Shown: positions 59,038 through 64,000 of the stretch, piece after piece | Position numbering within the stretch: the first letter of the stretch is position 1 | Layout: the number at the start of each line of letters is the position of its first letter | Assembly: GCF_024323335.1 (NCBI RefSeq) | Contig: NC_066583.1 | Span: 362,808,377 to 362,872,376, forward strand | Direction of reading: 5' to 3' | Length of the DNA stretch: 64,000 nt | From: Lathyrus oleraceus | Taxonomy: Eukaryota; Streptophyta; Magnoliopsida; Fabales; Fabaceae | Program-made: the position numbers and the translations under genes | Notes under the pieces: model-generated | The model's database searches: none | What the model saw: the letters and a program-made list of their open reading frames with translations, nothing else | What the model was told of the DNA's origin: nothing

Positions 59038-59983
59038 GGTAGCATGAAGTCCTACCTGGTGTCGTACCCCAAAATCTGTCTTCCCCTTTTTAGAATTATA
59101 TTATTATTATTAGGATTCTCCTTTTTTTTATTTTTCTAGACTTTTTTCATCTTTCTTTTTAGAATTATATTATTATTATTATTATTAGGATTATTTTATT
59201 AGTATTATTATATTACTAACATCTTTTTTCACTAACAATAGAGTTATATTAGAATTATTTTATTATTACTAGATATATTCAAGTTTTTACCATTAAGATT
59301 ACTATATCTTTATCTATTATAATTATTGTTGTTATTATTAAGCAAATAAGTGCATTTATTATCATTTTGTTATTAATTTTCATTTTATTTAATAGGTAGT
59401 GTTTTAAATAATTATTTTTCACTTTTTTTCACTTTTAATTTAAAAAATATCCAAAAGAAAAAGGGTAAAAAAACACATTATAATTATTACAAAAATTTTA
59501 AAAAGTCAAAAGGGCTAATTATAATTATAATTATAATTTTTTTTTGATGTTTTATTTTATTTTTGACAATTTTGTTTTAATTAAAAACCATGAAAGTCAA
59601 ATATTTTGATTCATGAAATAAAAAATAAAAAAATATTTCTATGTTAGGTTAGAATCCATTTACATTAATTATTTATTTTATTTTTATTCAACTTTTAATG
59701 TTATAATTAATTATTTTAACCTAATAATTTGATATAAATAGAAAAAACATTTTCACACGTTGGACTTTCCCCACTTTTAGAGTATTTCTTCTTTTTATAT
59801 TTTTACCTTCACTTAAATTGTTTTAATACTAAAATTTGTAATTTTTTTAGTTTTTATATTTAATTTTCAAATTTTGATTAATTTATTTTTAATAATTATT
59901 ATATTATTGCTTTCTCATCTTTTTTTAGTCTAAAAATCAAAAAAATAAAAATCCTTTTATTATTACCTTTATTACATTATTTT

Positions 59984-59985
<2 letters not shown>

Positions 59986-60018
<33 letters not shown>
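59986..60018. repeat. (TTA)n microsatellite
   Basis: About 33 bp of ATT/TTA trinucleotide repeat; shorter runs lie near 59100 and 59165-59190. Confidence 0.9.
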
Positions 60019-61176
60019 TACTAAAATTATAAAGATCAATTTCATTTAATCATTTTTGCTGTTATATTTTACATAAATCATGAATGCATCCAGATTCATT
60101 GTTTGGTCCCTAAAAAACAAATAAGATCAAATCACATGAAAACTTTACTAATCTGACAAATTTCATTCAATTCTTGACCTAATTCCTATTTATAAATAGC
60201 ATAAATTTTCACATTTTTTCCATCTACATTTCACAAATTCAATCCCTAAAGTTATTACTCTTCACACTGAAGAACAACAACTAAACCCTAAAACTCCTAT
60301 CGACATCTATTCTATCAAGGACAAAAGGAAAGGATCAGTTCTAAGACAAAAGGAAAAGATAGAAATTGAAGGATAGAGATCAATCGCATAAAAAGGAGAG
60401 AGCTCAAAAGCTTAACAATTTTGCTCATCGGGATAGACCTTGATCTCATAGGTTGGTTCCTTTTTTCATGCCCTAATAACAATATATGCATTTTTTTTTC
60501 ATATTGTTTTGAAATTTATTTAACATTTTTTTTGTAAGAGTTAAGTGTGTATATTTGTGTATAATTAACATTAGTTTTTTATAATTACTTCAATATTTGT
60601 ATATAACTAATATTAGTTTTTTTATAATTATTTCAATTAATATTTTTGTTTATAATTAAGTTTTACTAGGTTATTTTTATTAAAACACAAAAGAAATTAA
60701 ATCAAAAGAACAATAAAAAATATCCTCCTGTACGTGATTTTATTTTTTCAGAAAAAACAACAACATCATCTTCTCAACTACAAATATACTTCTTTCCTAA
60801 TTAACTAATTTCTCCATTTTGTCTATAATACATTAGTAAATATAATTATTATCGTTATTCTAACTTGATTAATAGTATTACTAAGATTAATATTAGTATA
60901 ATTAAACTAATAAAAATAATTTATAAATTAATTATCTTATTATGATTGTTCTCTTATAATTAATATGATAATACAAAAAATATATTAATATGAGCAATTA
61001 GGCAATTAAATTATTGATCAATTAGGATTATGATTTTAGGGTAATATTAGAGTTTAATTAGGTTAGTTAAAATAAGTAGTAATTAGGATTAAATAATTAA
61101 ATAAAAATATCAAAAATAAAATATCAAATAATTATCTTTATATGTCTTCACTAACTTGTTCAATTTCATAAATCAA

Positions 61177-61343
<167 letters not shown>

Positions 61344-62019
61344 TTCACACTAATTTCTAAGTTAAATTAATCATGTCATTTTTTGTTTGCAATCAACAAT
61401 GATCAATATCAAATCAATTCAAATTCACTCAAACGTCATGTTCTCTGCCCTTGTGCATTGAGACATTTTTCAAATCAAATATTTCTCCATCCCTGATGCG
61501 TTGAGAACTTTTCAAATCTAAAAATAACAAACCAACAAATATTTTCTAGCCTATCTATGGTACTTTGATCCTTCATATTGTTTGAAGGTACGTAGGCATA
61601 GAGTTGAAACACTCTAGCGAGTAGAATTATAATTAAAAATAAAACCCTTTTGGTCCTTATTGTAATTTAATATTTTTTTTCTTAAAAAAATAATAAAGTA
61701 ATTCTCTTGTAAATAAATAACCATGCAGGAATAAATAATCTAAACATACATCCCTTAGACAAATACCCTTAACCCTAGAACTAGAGAAGCCTCCCATTAA
61801 GTATAATGGAAGTGAGGGGTGTCTAACACCTTCATATTGCTTAACTGACTCCCAAACCCAAATATATTATTCTTACTTTTAGATTTTATTATTATTTCTC
61901 TGTTCATTAGTAATGAATAAAAGATGACGGTGACTCTGTAATTTTCCAACTGCGACAACATTAGTAATTTAAATGATATCAAATTATTATAAATATTTTT
62001 CGTGAAGCACTATTATATA

Positions 62020-62190
62020 TGTGAATCTTAGATCTCCACTAAGTATGAAAGTTAGTATTTATAGATGGGGTGAGGTTTTAGGATCTACATATAGAATTTT
62101 AGACCTCCATTAAATATAAAGGTTAGAATATGCATATGAGGTTTTAAACTTCCATTAAATATAAAAGTTAGTATATACATATGTGGATTT
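62020..62190. repeat. Short direct repeats of about 45 bp
   Basis: Three related units: TTAGATCTCCACTAAGTATG (about 62027), TTAGACCTCCATTAAATATA (about 62099) and TTAAACTTCCATTAAATATA (about 62144), each followed by AAAGTTAGTAT-like sequence. Spacing is irregular (about 72 and 45 bp). Confidence 0.65.
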
Positions 62191-62399
62191 AGACTTTCAC
62201 ATAAAATTTATATAAAAATAGAAACACTTATTATAGAGCACTAGAGTTTTCTATAACAAAGGGTAAAGTAATAATAATGATAATAAGCACTCTAGTTATA
62301 AATCACTTGACGGATTGGCAGTTTTCTATAACTGGCAAAAATACTACTAATAATAATAGTAATAATAATATTAAAGTGATAAGTATATAAGACATATAT

Positions 62400-64000
62400 A
62401 GTGTAGTAATAAATTCCGATAGAAACGCTCATTGTTAAGATATTAAAAACTCCATGGAAACTCCATGGTTAAAGCTCAAGAAAGTAAGGAAGAAGAAGAA
62501 GTGAAAATTATATTGAATCACTTAAGAGTTACAATGTGAGTGTGACCATATATACATAAATGTTTCCAAAGGAAAAGGGAAAAGCACGAATAAAACCCAA
62601 AGATAAGAAGTTTTCAAATCAAAACTAATAAAATGTTAGAGATTACAAGTAAGGGGGTTGGTTATACAAATGGAATGTGTTAGCACCCAAAGTGTCCTAG
62701 GTACTCCTAGGGAGCCCTTTTTTATGTGTGCATATGTGTTTGGTATAAAAGATGTTTGAGAAAAATAGAGTGTGGGGATGAGAAAAGAATTCATTACTTA
62801 TATTTTTGTTTTTGACAAGACCTTCAGACTTGTGCCTACGTGTCAACATAAAAATGAGGGATCAAAACCTCGTAGTTCGGGGTAACAATTTCAAAGTTGG
62901 TGAATTGCTTTTAACAAAAGTTTAATTGAGAAGGGCACAAAGGGCCAAAAAAATTGAATGAAGTTGTTAGTTCTTTTTGTCTTTTGAAATTTTAAATAAA
63001 TATGATTAAGTTTATTTACAAATTTGATTTAAGAAAAGAGTTTGAAAATTCAATGGCATAAGGCCAAAGTTTTTAATCATTTAAACAAAGTCTAAGTTTG
63101 AAATCACAAGCAAAGAAAGTTTTTGAAAATGGGGAGAGATTTTGAAATTTAATAAATGGGAGGAGATGAAGAGACTATCCTAAGCATAAAATTAAAAGTT
63201 AAGAGTTGAAAGGATCTGACCAATGGGATGCAATCCAACAGACAAGAATCTCATATAGTAATCCATTTTCCCTTGGACTTTGAATCAAGTAATAATCAAC
63301 AAGCAATTAGCAATATCCAGACATCATGAAGATCAAGGTATCAAATAAAGATAGTCATATCCAAGCAAGCAAGTCCCATAGCTAGCATTCTTCTTTGTCT
63401 TCTCATGTACCAGATGAATTATTCATTGATCCACTCAGAGCAAAGCATCAGACACAAGATCAAAATAACAATTAAGCACAAAGAAAGAGTAACATATGAA
63501 TTCAAATAAATCCCAAGGTTTGCATCAGATGAATGCTCAGTTCACAATAACTTGGTTTCAAAATGCTGGCGTTGGCCAAGTCCTTTTTGCACAGGGAATG
63601 TTGCCTAATCCTAAGTCCAAAAGTTCATATCAAGATCAATAGTCCACCAAATGTTTTTTATGGTTTATATTTGTTTATTAAGTGTTTCAATATCCTAATA
63701 CCATAAACAAAATCGAAATGCACAAACAATATATACGATCACAAGATATGGCTCAAATGAGCAAAGTGAAAATGGCATAAACATCAACAAGTTAAATGAA
63801 ATATAAATGGAAGTGGATGATAAATGACTGAAATTTAAATTACATAAAGTAAATGACTTGAAATTAAAGTAATATTAATAAGAGTTAGTCAAGTGTTAGT
63901 GGTGTTTTGCTTTTTAATTGATTAGGTCATTCTTTGGAGAACACTCAACCATCCATTCACAAGCATGGATCCTTAAACCAAGACATCTTCCATAGGAAGG
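62400..64000 (-). mobile_element. Probable second gypsy LTR fragment, opposite orientation
   Basis: TTGTGCCTACGTGTCAACAT (about 62834) is the reverse orientation of the TACGTAGGCA motif at 61590. TGTTAGCACCCAAAGTGTCC and TAGGTACTCCTAGGGAGCCC (about 62670-62720) also recall legume Tat/Ogre LTRs. No gene is seen to the end of the window. Boundaries are not visible, so the call is tentative. Confidence 0.4.

Overview
This window looks like a stretch of a large, repeat-rich legume genome, probably tribe Fabeae (pea, vetch, lentil type). The call rests on long AT-rich sequence without operons, GT-AG introns, nested Ty1/copia elements of Sirevirus type, Athila-type and Tat/Ogre-type Ty3/gypsy remains, and a plant-type p24 gene. 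The species is inference.

Layout. 1-960: repeat-like sequence without a gene. 960-12775: a decayed Athila-type gypsy element on the minus strand, split between reverse transcriptase and RNase H by a full-length Sirevirus-like copia element (element 1, 2961-11163, TSD CAGTT). About 12772-41736: a tandem array of about 43 head-to-tail monomers of about 298 bp. It carries two nested full-length copia elements: element 2 (12930-24083, Sirevirus-like, minus) and element 3 (35071-40022, plus). Both sit at the same monomer position with the same TSD, AATTT. 42622-53290: scattered exon-like blocks of a host gene or pseudogene with a GATA-type zinc finger and unidentified exons. Copia elements 4 (about 43405-47734, plus) and 5 (47863-about 52676, minus, same family as element 3) lie inside it, and a hAT remnant lies at its end. 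54975-56110: an apparently intact four-exon p24 (emp24/gp25L) gene on the minus strand, the best host gene here. 56400-64000: AT-rich repeat remains, including Tat/Ogre-type LTR sequence and long TA and TTA microsatellites.

Every retroelement coding region is broken by stops, frameshifts or deletions, and several catalytic motifs are altered, so none looks autonomous. The 5' and 3' LTRs differ at about 50 of 984 sites in element 1 and at about 20 of 425 in element 3 (counted by eye), so the insertions are not recent.

The most interesting signal is in the array. Each full monomer contains an exon-like block: an acceptor-like TTTTCAG, then about 85 bp readable as LFK-x2-SL-x5-EEQDY. A single diverged copy stands outside the array at 47735-47850, where it ends in a good splice donor (GTGAGA) and is phase-compatible with the next candidate exon at 52866. 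This suggests the array grew from an exon-intron segment of the gene next to it.
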